This document shows positions 19,282 through 27,751 of a DNA stretch of 64,000 bases, in pieces (the stretch's first letter is position 1; each line of letters begins with the position of its first letter). Source of the DNA: Stutzerimonas nosocomialis (GTDB taxonomy: Bacteria > Pseudomonadota > Gammaproteobacteria > Pseudomonadales > Pseudomonadaceae); contig NZ_QLAE01000001.1 in NCBI RefSeq assembly GCF_005876855.1, positions 186,001-250,000 on the forward strand. The letters run 5' to 3'. A model generated the notes under the pieces. That model ran no database searches. It was not told the DNA's origin and saw only the letters and a list, made by a program, of their open reading frames with translations. The translations under genes were made by a program, and so were the position numbers.

Positions 19282-20523
19282 ATGAGCCAAACCCGCTTCG
19301 ATATCCAGACCGCCGCCGTGATCGGGGCGGGCACCATGGGCCGCGGTATCGTCATGAGCCTGGCCAATGCCGGGGTGCAGGTGCGCTGGCTGGACAACAA
19401 CCCGCAGATGCTCGAACAGGCACTGGGCGTGGTGGCCGATACCTATGCGCACAACGTGCGCCAGGGGCGGATCGACGACGCCCAGGCCCAGGCCCGTCGC
19501 GCCTGCATCAGCCAGGCGGCAGATTATCGGGCATTGGCGGACGTGGACCTGGTGATCGAGGCGGTCTACGAGAACCTCGAACTCAAGCAGACCCTCTTCC
19601 GCGAGCTGGACGGCATCCTTAAGCCCGAGGCGATCCTCGCCAGCAACACCTCGGCGCTGGACATCGACGCCATCGCGGCGGTCACCAGGCGCCCGGAACA
19701 GGTGGTGGGCCTGCACTTCTTCAGCCCGGCGCACATCATGAAGCTGCTTGAAATCGTCCGTGGTGCGAAAACCTCGCAAGCGGTGCTCGACGCCTCCAGC
19801 GAACTCGGCAAGCGCATGGGCAAGGTCAGCGTGATCGCCGGCAACTGCCCGGGTTTCATTGGCAACCGCATGCTCAAGACCTACGTGCGCGAGGCGCGGA
19901 TGATGCTGCTCGAAGGCGCCTACCCACATCAGGTGGACGCCGCGCTGCAGGGCTTCGGCTTCGCCATGGGGCCGTTCCGCATGTACGACGTGGTCGGCAT
20001 CGACCTGGAGTGGCGCGCCCGCGAGCTGGCCGGCAAGGGGCAGGACGAAGCCGAGGTACAGGTCGACAACCGCCTCTGCGAACTGGGCCGCTTCGGCCAG
20101 AAGTCGCGCATGGGGTACTACCGCTACGCCGAGGGCAGCCGCCAGGCCGAGCACGACCCGGACGTGGATGCGCTGGTGCAGCGCGAATCCGAACGGTTGG
20201 GCTTCCAGCGCCGCGAGATCGGCGAAGAGGAAATTCGCGAGCGCTGCCTGCTGGCCCTGGTCAACGAAGGCGCCAAGATCCTCGAGGAAGGCATGGCCGA
20301 GTCCAGCACCGACATCGACACCGTTTACCTCTACGGCTACGGCTTCCCGGCCGAGGTCGGCGGGCCGATGACCTGGGCGGACCGCCAGGGCCTGCCGGCC
20401 ATTCGCGACCGGCTCAGCGCACTGGCCGAGCGCCACGGACCGCATTGGCAACCAGCCGAACTGATCGACAGCCTGGCCACCCTCGGCGGCCGCTTCGTCG
20501 ACTACAAGAAGAAGGAGGCCTGA
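19282..20523 (+). CDS. 3-hydroxyacyl-CoA dehydrogenase
   Basis: The 413-residue enzyme oxidises 3-hydroxyacyl-CoA to 3-ketoacyl-CoA with NAD. A Rossmann domain opens with VIGAGTMGRGI. The catalytic His is in GLHFFSPAHIMKLLE, and the family motif GNCPGFIGNRML follows. Two C-terminal 3HCDH domains are present (around DAALQGFGFAMGPF and YGYGFPAEVGGPM). The architecture is that of FadB without its hydratase half. It is the first gene of an operon whose next start lies two bases past its stop. Confidence 0.92.
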   Translation: MSQTRFDIQTAAVIGAGTMGRGIVMSLANAGVQVRWLDNNPQMLEQALGVVADTYAHNVRQGRIDDAQAQARRACISQAADYRALADVDLVIEAVYENLELKQTLFRELDGILKPEAILASNTSALDIDAIAAVTRRPEQVVGLHFFSPAHIMKLLEIVRGAKTSQAVLDASSELGKRMGKVSVIAGNCPGFIGNRMLKTYVREARMMLLEGAYPHQVDAALQGFGFAMGPFRMYDVVGIDLEWRARELAGKGQDEAEVQVDNRLCELGRFGQKSRMGYYRYAEGSRQAEHDPDVDALVQRESERLGFQRREIGEEEIRERCLLALVNEGAKILEEGMAESSTDIDTVYLYGYGFPAEVGGPMTWADRQGLPAIRDRLSALAERHGPHWQPAELIDSLATLGGRFVDYKKKEA

Positions 20524-20525
20524 CC

Positions 20526-22316
20526 ATGGACTACAAGGCACCGCTGCGCGACATGCGCTTCGTCCTGCACGAGTTGTTCGACGCCACCGCGCACTGCGAG
20601 CAGCTGGGTAACGGCCTGGACCGCGAGCTGATCGATGGCGTGCTGGAGGAAGCCGCGCGCTACACCGGCGGCGAGATCGCGCCGCTCAATCGCAACAGCG
20701 ATGAGGAAGGCGTGACCCTTGAGAACGGTGAGGTGAGGACGCCCAAGGGCTTCGTCGAGGCTTACAAGCAGTATGTCGATAACGGCTGGGCGAGCATGAC
20801 CGGCCCGACCGAGTACGGCGGCCAGGGATTTCCCCAACTGGTGGCCTGCAACTTCCACGAGATGCTGATGGCGGCGTCGCTGTCCTTTCGCATCTATTCG
20901 GGGCTGACCGAAGGCGCGGTGCTGGCGCTGTACAAGCACGGCAGCGAGGCGCTGAAGAATGCCTACCTGGCCAAACTGGTCAGCGGTAGCTGGAGCGGCA
21001 CCATGTGCCTGACCGAGCCCCAGGCCGGTACCGATCTCGCGCTGCTGCGCACCCGCGCCGAACCGCAGGCCGACGGCAGCTACCGGGTCACCGGCAGCAA
21101 GATCTTCATCTCCGGCGGCGAGCACGACATGAGCGAGAACATCGTTCATCTGGTGCTGGCGCGCCTGCCCGATGCGCCGGCCGGGGTGAAGGGCATCAGC
21201 CTGCTGCTGGTGCCCAAGTTTCTCGCCAACGTCGACGGCACGCCCGGCGAGCGCAATGCGCTGTCCTGTGGCGCCATCGAGCACAAGATGGGTATCAAGG
21301 GCGCGGCCACCTGCGTGATGAATTTCGACGGCGCCACGGGCTGGGTCGTCGGTGAGCCGAACCAGGGCCTGGCCTGCATGTTCACCATGATGAACGATGC
21401 GCGCTTCCAGGTCGGGTTGCAGGGCCTCGGGATCGCCGAGCAGGCCTACCAGGGTTCGCTCGCCTATGCCCGCGAGCGGTTGCAGTCGCGTGCGCTGTCG
21501 GGCGTGGCGCACCCGGACAAGCCCGCCGACCCGATCATCGTTCATCCGGATGTGCGCCGCATGCTGCTGATCCAGAAGACCTTGGTCGAGGGCTGCCGCA
21601 TGCTGGCAGCCTACTGCGCCCGTGAGCTGGACCTGGAGCACGGCCATCCGGATACCGCCGCGCGCAAGGCCGCCGGCAAGCGCGCGGCGTTGTTGATCCC
21701 GATCGTCAAGGCGTTCTTCACCGACATGGGCCAGGAAGTGGCGAGCCTGGGCGTGCAGGTCTATGGCGGCCATGGCTACATCCGCGAATGGGGCATGGAG
21801 CAGTTGATGCGCGACAGCCGCATCACCCAGCTGTACGAAGGTACTAACGGCATCCAGGCGCTGGATTACATCCGCCGCAAGCTGATGGGGGACGGTGGTG
21901 CCGAGCTGCAGGCGATTCAGGCCGAATTCCTGTCACTGTGCGACGAGCTGGAAACCCTCAAGGCGCTAGCCGACCTCATCGGACCGGTGCGCGCGCGCCT
22001 GATCCAGTGGCGTGAACTCACCGACGAAGTGCTGACCCGTGTCGTCCAGGACCCGCAGGAAATCGGTGCGGTGTCGGTGGATTTCCTGCACTACTCATCG
22101 TACGCCCTGCTGGCCGGGCTCTGGCTGAAGGCGGCCGGCACTGCACAGCAGGCGCTGGATGCTGGCAGCGGCGAGGCGGCCTTCTATGAGGCCAAGCTGC
22201 ATAGCGCCCGCTTCTACATGCGACGCGTACTGCCGCGCGCCAGCGGCCACCGCGAGGCCTTGCTCGGGGGTGCCGAATGCCTCATGGCGATGCCGGAGGC
22301 GCAGTTCGCGTTTTGA
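20526..22316 (+). CDS. acyl-CoA dehydrogenase, long form
   Basis: This FAD enzyme introduces the 2,3 double bond of acyl-CoA. At 596 residues it belongs to the longer class with a C-terminal extension. Typical stretches are TGPTEYGGQGFPQLV, MCLTEPQAGTDLALLRTRA and, with the likely catalytic Glu, QLYEGTNGIQALDYIRRKL. The start MDYKAPLRDMRF at 20526 lies just past the stop of the preceding gene after a GGAGG ribosome binding site. With the dehydrogenase upstream it supplies two beta-oxidation steps. No hydratase or thiolase is in this operon. Confidence 0.92.
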   Translation: MDYKAPLRDMRFVLHELFDATAHCEQLGNGLDRELIDGVLEEAARYTGGEIAPLNRNSDEEGVTLENGEVRTPKGFVEAYKQYVDNGWASMTGPTEYGGQGFPQLVACNFHEMLMAASLSFRIYSGLTEGAVLALYKHGSEALKNAYLAKLVSGSWSGTMCLTEPQAGTDLALLRTRAEPQADGSYRVTGSKIFISGGEHDMSENIVHLVLARLPDAPAGVKGISLLLVPKFLANVDGTPGERNALSCGAIEHKMGIKGAATCVMNFDGATGWVVGEPNQGLACMFTMMNDARFQVGLQGLGIAEQAYQGSLAYARERLQSRALSGVAHPDKPADPIIVHPDVRRMLLIQKTLVEGCRMLAAYCARELDLEHGHPDTAARKAAGKRAALLIPIVKAFFTDMGQEVASLGVQVYGGHGYIREWGMEQLMRDSRITQLYEGTNGIQALDYIRRKLMGDGGAELQAIQAEFLSLCDELETLKALADLIGPVRARLIQWRELTDEVLTRVVQDPQEIGAVSVDFLHYSSYALLAGLWLKAAGTAQQALDAGSGEAAFYEAKLHSARFYMRRVLPRASGHREALLGGAECLMAMPEAQFAF

Positions 22317-22376
22317 GCGCCGAGCGCTTTGGGCGGTGTTCGCCGAAGCCCAATCCAATAAAAATCAGGAGGCACC

Positions 22377-23540
22377 ATGCACCCGTTCAGTTTTGCCACC
22401 ACCGCCCAGCTGATTTGCGAGCCGGGCTCAGCCAAGCGTCTTGCCAGCCTGTGCCGCGACCGCGAGGCGCGCTCGGTGCTGATCGTCACCGATCCGGGCA
22501 TCACCCGCCTTGGGCTGTTGAGCGAGGTTATGCCTGGCTTCCAGAGCGAAGGGCTGGAGGTGGGCATCTACGACCAGGTGATCGCCGACCCGCCGGAGGC
22601 GATCGTGCTCGCTGCGGTGGAGCAGGCGAAGGCGAGCAAGGCCGACCTGATCGTCGGCTTCGGCGGCGGCAGCTCGATGGACGTTGCCAAGCTGGTCGCG
22701 TTGCTGGCGCATCCTGACAACACCCAGTCGCTGCAGGACATCTACGGCGTCGGCAACGCCAAGGGCAAGCGCCTGCCGCTGATTCAGGTGCCGACCACCG
22801 CCGGCACCGGCTCGGAAGTCACGCAGATCGCCATCATCACCACCGGAGAGACGACGAAGATGGGCGTGGTCTCGCCGATGCTGTTGCCGGACCTGGCGCT
22901 CCTCGATGCCGATCTCACCCTCGGCCTGCCTCCGGCGGTCACCGCGGCGACGGGGATCGACGCCATGGTGCATGCCATCGAGGCCTATACCAGCGCGTTG
23001 AAGAAGAATCCCATGTCCGACCTGCTGGCGCGGGAGGCGCTGCGCCTGCTGGCGGCCAACCTCGACGAGGCGGTGCACAACGGGCAGAACCGCGAGGCGC
23101 GCCAGGCCATGCTGCTCGGCGCCTGCCTGGCCGGCCAGGCGTTCGCCAATGCGCCAGTGGCGGCGGTGCATGCGCTGGCCTATCCGCTGGGTGGCAACTT
23201 CCATATTCCGCACGGGCTGTCGAATGCGCTGGTGCTGCCGCAGGTGCTGCGCTTCAACGTCAGCGCGGCGACTACCCATTACGGTGAACTGGCGCCGATC
23301 GTCCTCGGTGACCGGCTGCGCTCGGGCGATCCATCCACCTATGCCGAGCAATTGATCGAGGAATTCGAGCGGATGAGCGCCCGCGTCGGGCTGCCGACCC
23401 GCCTGCGCGACGCCGGCGTACCGGAAGACATGCTGCCGCAACTGGCCAAAGAGGCGATGCTGCAACAGCGTTTGCTGGTCAACAACCCGCGAGAGGTCAC
23501 CGAGGCCGACGCGCTGGCGATCTACCGCGCCGCTTATTGA
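22377..23540 (+). CDS. iron-containing alcohol dehydrogenase (group III)
   Basis: The 387-residue NAD-dependent enzyme shows [13 protein letters not shown] for cofactor binding and [11 protein letters not shown]. Metal ligands are seen in [12 protein letters not shown] (Asp/His) and in [23 protein letters not shown]. The family includes butanol, lactaldehyde and 4-hydroxybutyrate dehydrogenases. The substrate cannot be set from motifs. In this operon it may make an aldehyde or hydroxy-acid interconversion that feeds the acyl-CoA steps. An AGGAGG site precedes the ATG. Confidence 0.92.
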   Translation: MHPFSFATTAQLICEPGSAKRLASLCRDREARSVLIVTDPGITRLGLLSEVMPGFQSEGLEVGIYDQVIADPPEAIVLAAVEQAKASKADLIVGFGGGSSMDVAKLVALLAHPDNTQSLQDIYGVGNAKGKRLPLIQVPTTAGTGSEVTQIAIITTGETTKMGVVSPMLLPDLALLDADLTLGLPPAVTAATGIDAMVHAIEAYTSALKKNPMSDLLAREALRLLAANLDEAVHNGQNREARQAMLLGACLAGQAFANAPVAAVHALAYPLGGNFHIPHGLSNALVLPQVLRFNVSAATTHYGELAPIVLGDRLRSGDPSTYAEQLIEEFERMSARVGLPTRLRDAGVPEDMLPQLAKEAMLQQRLLVNNPREVTEADALAIYRAAY

Positions 23541-23596
23541 TCCTCTGCGGCGCGCGGCCTCCGTCGCGCGCCGGCCCGCCTTCAAGGAATTTTCGA

Positions 23597-24028
23597 ATGG
23601 CCGAACAACCGCAGCATCTGCGCGCCGACTACCGCCACTTCCGACCGATCACCACGCGCTGGCACGACAACGACCTCTACGGCCACGTGAACAACGTCGT
23701 CTACTACAGCTATTTCGACAGCGCGGTGAACGCCTACCTGATCGAGCGCGGCGGGCTGGATATCCATGAGGGCGAGGTGGTCGGATTCGTGGTGAGTTCG
23801 TCCTGCGACTACTTCGCCTCCATCGCCTTTCCGGACGCCCTGGACGTCGGCCTGCGGGTCGGCAAGCTGGGCAACAGCTCGGTGCAGTACGAGCTGGCGA
23901 TCTTCAAGGCGGGCGAAGAGCAGGCGTGCGCGGCGGGGCGTTTCGTCCACGTCTTCGTCGACCGCGCCAGCAACCGGCCGGTGCCGATTCCCGCCAGGTT
24001 GCGCGAGGCGCTGGTAGCGCTGGGCTGA
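23597..24028 (+). CDS. hotdog-fold acyl-CoA thioesterase (4HBT type)
   Basis: The 143-residue protein has the 4-hydroxybenzoyl-CoA thioesterase signature [18 protein letters not shown], with Asp in the catalytic position and the HVNN motif. It is the fourth gene in the catabolic run and could release CoA from an intermediate or an inhibitory by-product. The ATG at 23597 follows AAGGAATTTTCGA, and the longer in-frame upstream sequence is not conserved in character. Confidence 0.88.
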   Translation: MAEQPQHLRADYRHFRPITTRWHDNDLYGHVNNVVYYSYFDSAVNAYLIERGGLDIHEGEVVGFVVSSSCDYFASIAFPDALDVGLRVGKLGNSSVQYELAIFKAGEEQACAAGRFVHVFVDRASNRPVPIPARLREALVALG

Positions 24029-24083
24029 CCGTCCGTACCGGCCACCCAACGCAGCGGCAAGGGTTCCGTTATGCTCGGCGATC

Positions 24084-25523
24084 ATGACGACCGATGATTT
24101 CTATCTGCTGGGCTTCCTGCTCGGCCTGATCCAGATGCTGGGCATCGCCGCGGCCCTGCATGCCGTGTACACCGTGCGCACGGCGCAGGGGGCGATCGCC
24201 TGGGCGATCTCGCTGGTGTTCATGCCCTACCTCACGCTGCTGCCTTACCTGGTCTTCGGCCGCAGCCGTTTCGATGCCTACATCCGCGCCCGACGCGCCG
24301 CCGACGACGAAATGCGCGAGGCGATACGCGACCTGGACTGGCGGCCCTGGGTCGAGGAGGCGCAGGCGGCGCGCGAGTCGCCCGCCTATGGCGAGCTGAA
24401 GGTGCTGGCCGGGCTCGCCGGGCAGCCGGTGCTGGCCAACAACCGGGTGCGCCTGCTGATCGACGGCGAGGCGGCCTTCGAGGCGATCTTCGAGGCCATC
24501 GAGACGGCCCGAAAGGTGGTGCTCGTCCAGTTCTTCATCGTGCGCGACGACAGGCTCGGCCGCCGTCTGCAGGCCTTGCTGCTGCGCAAGGCCGCCGAGG
24601 GCGTGAAGGTCTACCTGCTGTTCGACAGCATCGGCAGCCATGCGCTGTCGCAGGGTTACGTGAGGGCCCTGCGCGAGGGCGGTGTGAAGGTGAAGGGCTT
24701 TTCCGCGCGGCGCGGCATGATCACCCGCTTCCAGCTCAATTTCCGCAACCACCGCAAAGTGGTGGTGGTCGATGGCCGGGTCGGCTTCATCGGCGGGCTC
24801 AACGTGGGCGACGAGTACCTCGGCCTCAAGCCGCCGCTGGCGCCCTGGCGCGACACCCACCTGGAGCTCGAAGGACCGGTGCTGGCCTGCCTGCAGGAGT
24901 CCTTCGCCCAGGACTGGTACTGGGTCACCCACAAGCTGCCGCCGCTGCTGCTGCCCGAGACGTATCCGGAGAACGGGGTGATCTGCCAGATGGTCGCCGC
25001 CGGCCCGGCCGACAGCCAGGAAACCGGGTCGCTGCAGTTCGTCGCGGCGATCAACGCGGCGCGCCAGCGAATCTGGCTGACCAGCCCGTATTTCGTGCCC
25101 GACGAGTCCGTGCTCGGGGCGTTGCGCCTGGCGGTGCTGCGGGGTGTCGAGGTGCGCCTGCTGCTGCCGTCCCGTCCCGATCACCGGGTAGTCTATGCCG
25201 CCTCGAGCCTGTATGCGGGCGAGGCGTTGAAGATAGGCATCCGGGTGTTCCGCTACCAGCCGGGGTTCATGCACCAGAAGGTCCTGCTGATCGATGACAT
25301 CTGCGCGGCGGTGGGCAGCGCGAACCTCGACAACCGGTCGTTCCGGCTGAATTTCGAGCTCACCGTGTTCACCGTCGACGAGGTGTTCGCCAGCGAGGTC
25401 GAGGCCATGCTGATGGATGATTTTGACCGCTCGATCGAGCTCAGCCGGCAGAGCCAGCGCAGCACTCACCGCTTGCGGCGATTCGGCATGCGCATCGCCC
25501 GCCTGGTCTCTCCGGTGCTCTAA
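24084..25523 (+). CDS. cls: cardiolipin synthase
   Basis: The 479-residue phospholipase D-family enzyme condenses two phosphatidylglycerols into cardiolipin. It has two N-terminal transmembrane helices (about 5-25 and 35-58). Two HKD motifs follow: [19 protein letters not shown] and [26 protein letters not shown]. This is the ClsA layout. It starts 55 bases after the thioesterase gene and probably has its own promoter. Confidence 0.94.
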   Translation: MTTDDFYLLGFLLGLIQMLGIAAALHAVYTVRTAQGAIAWAISLVFMPYLTLLPYLVFGRSRFDAYIRARRAADDEMREAIRDLDWRPWVEEAQAARESPAYGELKVLAGLAGQPVLANNRVRLLIDGEAAFEAIFEAIETARKVVLVQFFIVRDDRLGRRLQALLLRKAAEGVKVYLLFDSIGSHALSQGYVRALREGGVKVKGFSARRGMITRFQLNFRNHRKVVVVDGRVGFIGGLNVGDEYLGLKPPLAPWRDTHLELEGPVLACLQESFAQDWYWVTHKLPPLLLPETYPENGVICQMVAAGPADSQETGSLQFVAAINAARQRIWLTSPYFVPDESVLGALRLAVLRGVEVRLLLPSRPDHRVVYAASSLYAGEALKIGIRVFRYQPGFMHQKVLLIDDICAAVGSANLDNRSFRLNFELTVFTVDEVFASEVEAMLMDDFDRSIELSRQSQRSTHRLRRFGMRIARLVSPVL

Positions 25524-25593
25524 CACGGGGGCTGAAGGAACGACGGCCGCGCCGGACGACTCCAATGGACGAGGAATCCCAACGGAGTCGGGC

Positions 25594-26085
25594 ATGATCA
25601 GGAAAGGCAATCCCGAGGATCTGGAAGCCCTGCTGGCGATCTGGCTGGCCGCTTCGCTGCAGGCGCATGACTTCATCGAGCCGACCTTCTGGCAGAGCAA
25701 GATGGAGGACATGCGCAATCGCTACCTGCCCAGCGCGGAGATCTGGGTTTACGAGCAATCCGGCGCGATCGAAGGCTTCTGCGCGTTGCAGGGGGATATT
25801 CTCGCCGCCCTGTTCGTCGATCCGGAAAACCACAACCAGGGCGTGGGCTCGGCACTGCTGGACAAGGCCATGGAATGCTCCGGTGGCAGGCTCGAAGTCT
25901 GTGTCTACGAGCGCAACAGCGACGCCGTCGCCTTCTATCAGCGCCATGGCTTCGTGCAGATCGACCTGCGCACCGACATGCGCTCCGGCCACGTCGAGCT
26001 GGTGATGCTGCACATGCGGGAACTCAGTGACCAGGCGCAGCGCGAGGCGGATCGCGACGCCACGGCCCTGCTCGAACCGTCCTGA
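25594..26085 (+). CDS. GNAT-family N-acetyltransferase
   Basis: The 163-residue protein starts MIRKGNPEDLEALLAIWLAAS. Its acetyl-CoA-binding motif is ALFVDPENHNQGVGSALLDKAM (Q/RxxGxG/A as NQGVGS). The C-terminal part (CVYERNSDAVAFYQRHGF) is typical of the family, and the N-terminal half resembles the YjaB-like branch. The substrate is unknown. The start at 25594 follows GGAGTCGGGC. Confidence 0.88.
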   Translation: MIRKGNPEDLEALLAIWLAASLQAHDFIEPTFWQSKMEDMRNRYLPSAEIWVYEQSGAIEGFCALQGDILAALFVDPENHNQGVGSALLDKAMECSGGRLEVCVYERNSDAVAFYQRHGFVQIDLRTDMRSGHVELVMLHMRELSDQAQREADRDATALLEPS

Positions 26086-26120
26086 ACCGCGGACGCCGCG
26101 CAAGCTCCCGTTGCGTGGCC

Positions 26121-26152
26121 AAAGAAAAAGGCCTGCGGGTTTCGCAGGCCTT
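26121..26152 (-). terminator. terminator of the glycine-zipper gene
   Basis: The stem GGCCTGCG/CGCAGGCC at 26130-26150 is followed on the minus strand by TTTTTCTTT. It lies directly after the stop of the minus-strand gene and may also stop the plus-strand GNAT transcript. Confidence 0.8.
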
Positions 26153-26156
26153 CTGT

Positions 26157-26618
26157 TCAACGATGTTTCTTGTGCCACTCGTGCTTGTGGTGGCCCTTGC
26201 CCGGGTGCTTGCGGTGATGCTTGGCGTATCGCTTGTCGTGACGGTGCCTGTCGCTGTCGTCGTCGGCGCCGTAGGCATTGCCGAGCGCGCCGCCGGCGCC
26301 GCCACCCACCGCGGCGCCGATCAGCCCGCCGGTGCTGCCGCCGACCTGCTGGCCGATCACGTTGCCGCCCGCCGCGCCGAGACCGCCGCCGATCGCCGCT
26401 TCCGTACGGCTGCGCTTGTCGGCACCGACGGCGCTGCCGGCGGCGCCGCCGAGGCCCGCACCGATCGCCGCGCCGGTCGATCCGCCCAGGTGTTCGCCTA
26501 CCACTGTGCCCAGGGCGCCACCGAGGGCGCCGCCCACGCCGGCTTCGACCGAGCTGCCGGCCATGGCGCTGCTGGCGCAAAGGCCAAGGGACAACAGGAG
26601 CATCGAGGAATACTTCAT
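26157..26618 (-). CDS. glycine-zipper protein with His/Lys-rich tail
   Basis: The 153-residue protein has a signal peptide (MKYSSMLLLSLGLCASSAMA). About 90 residues of glycine-zipper repeats follow (GGALGGALGTVVGEHLGGS and similar), broken once by a charged segment (ADKRSRTE). The last 30 residues are almost entirely His, Lys and Arg (KHHRKHPGKGHHKHEWHKKHR). Glycine zippers pack into membranes or oligomers, and the tail could bind metal, LPS or nucleic acid. No specific function is known. Confidence 0.8.
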   Translation of the reverse strand: MKYSSMLLLSLGLCASSAMAGSSVEAGVGGALGGALGTVVGEHLGGSTGAAIGAGLGGAAGSAVGADKRSRTEAAIGGGLGAAGGNVIGQQVGGSTGGLIGAAVGGGAGGALGNAYGADDDSDRHRHDKRYAKHHRKHPGKGHHKHEWHKKHR

Positions 26619-26805
26619 AGGGGCTGCGCCTCCACGGGATGACGGCGCGATCCTCGCTTCGCTTGCAGGGCCGGCGCAAGCGATTTCGGCGGGGCGGTGT
26701 GAATCACCGCACGTTCGCTAAGTTTTTGTTTTTTCAGGGGGAACCAGCAGCGAAACGGCGGGTCCGATGCCGCTTCGGAGGGCGAAAGCTGCTGGCTGCG
26801 AGGTT

Positions 26806-27642
26806 CTAGCGGCGCGCCAGTCCGGCGGCGCTGTAGACCCGCGGCGGCGAATGCTGGGGCAGGTGGATCAGGTTCAGCGCGTGGCGCTGGGCCCACTGTA
26901 CCGCCAGGGCCGTGGGTGCCGACAGCGACGCCAGGGTGGGAATCCCGGCGCGGACCACCTTGTGGATCAGCTCCAGGCTGCACCGGCTGGTGACGATGGC
27001 GACACCGGCGCTGGCGTCGATCTTCTGCCGCACCAGCGCACCGATCAGCTTGTCCAGCGCGTTATGCCGACCGATGTCCTCGCGCCCCAGCCGCAGCGTG
27101 CCGTCGCCATCCATGAACAGCGCGGCATGGACCGCACCGCAGTGGCGCCCCAGGACCTGGAAATCACCGATCTTCTGCCGCAGCCCCTCGAACCACTCGG
27201 CGCGCGGCAGGCTGCCGGCCGGCAGGGACTCGAGCTCCGGCAACGCCTGCTCCAGCGCCTCGACGCCGCACAGCCCGCAGCCGCTGTTGCCCGCCAGCTG
27301 CCGGCGTTGCTGCTTGAGCTGCCAGAAAGCGCGGTTGCTCAGGTTCACCTCGGCCCGGCGGGCCTCGCCTTCGCCTTCGATCTGCACGTCGTAGAGATCG
27401 TCCGGCGACTCGGCCAGCCCCGCGGTCAGGGTGAACCCGACCACGAAGTCTTCCAGGTCCAGCGGCGAGACCATCATCACGCTGTGGCTGAGCCCGTTGT
27501 AGGCGATCGACAGCGCGACTTCCGCCGCCAGCGCGCTGATGCCGACGCTCTGCCCGGGGTTTTCCAGGCTGCTGTAGCGGGCCTGGTCCTGGGCGTGGGC
27601 GATGGCGGCGGGAATCGGGGTATCGGCGCTGGTGCGGGTCAT
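26806..27642 (-). CDS. fdhD: FdhD sulfurtransferase for formate dehydrogenase
   Basis: FdhD passes sulfur from IscS to the molybdenum cofactor, which activates formate dehydrogenases. The 278-residue protein has the CGxCG redox motif (SGCGLCGVEAL, about residue 122) and the GREDIGRHNALDKL signature. The C-terminal TSRCSLELIHKVVRAGIP is also typical. The ATG at 27642 was chosen over an upstream in-frame start that adds a Pro/Arg-rich stretch. No fdh structural genes are in this window. Confidence 0.93.
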   Translation of the reverse strand: MTRTSADTPIPAAIAHAQDQARYSSLENPGQSVGISALAAEVALSIAYNGLSHSVMMVSPLDLEDFVVGFTLTAGLAESPDDLYDVQIEGEGEARRAEVNLSNRAFWQLKQQRRQLAGNSGCGLCGVEALEQALPELESLPAGSLPRAEWFEGLRQKIGDFQVLGRHCGAVHAALFMDGDGTLRLGREDIGRHNALDKLIGALVRQKIDASAGVAIVTSRCSLELIHKVVRAGIPTLASLSAPTALAVQWAQRHALNLIHLPQHSPPRVYSAAGLARR

Positions 27643-27751
27643 CGGCGTCTCGTTACCGCTGGGCGGTGGTGCGGGGTCAGGAGCGCGAGGGTATGACCAA
27701 TAGCCTTGCCGGTAAACCCCGCTTGCCGAGCGGTCGCCCGGCAAGCGCGCC

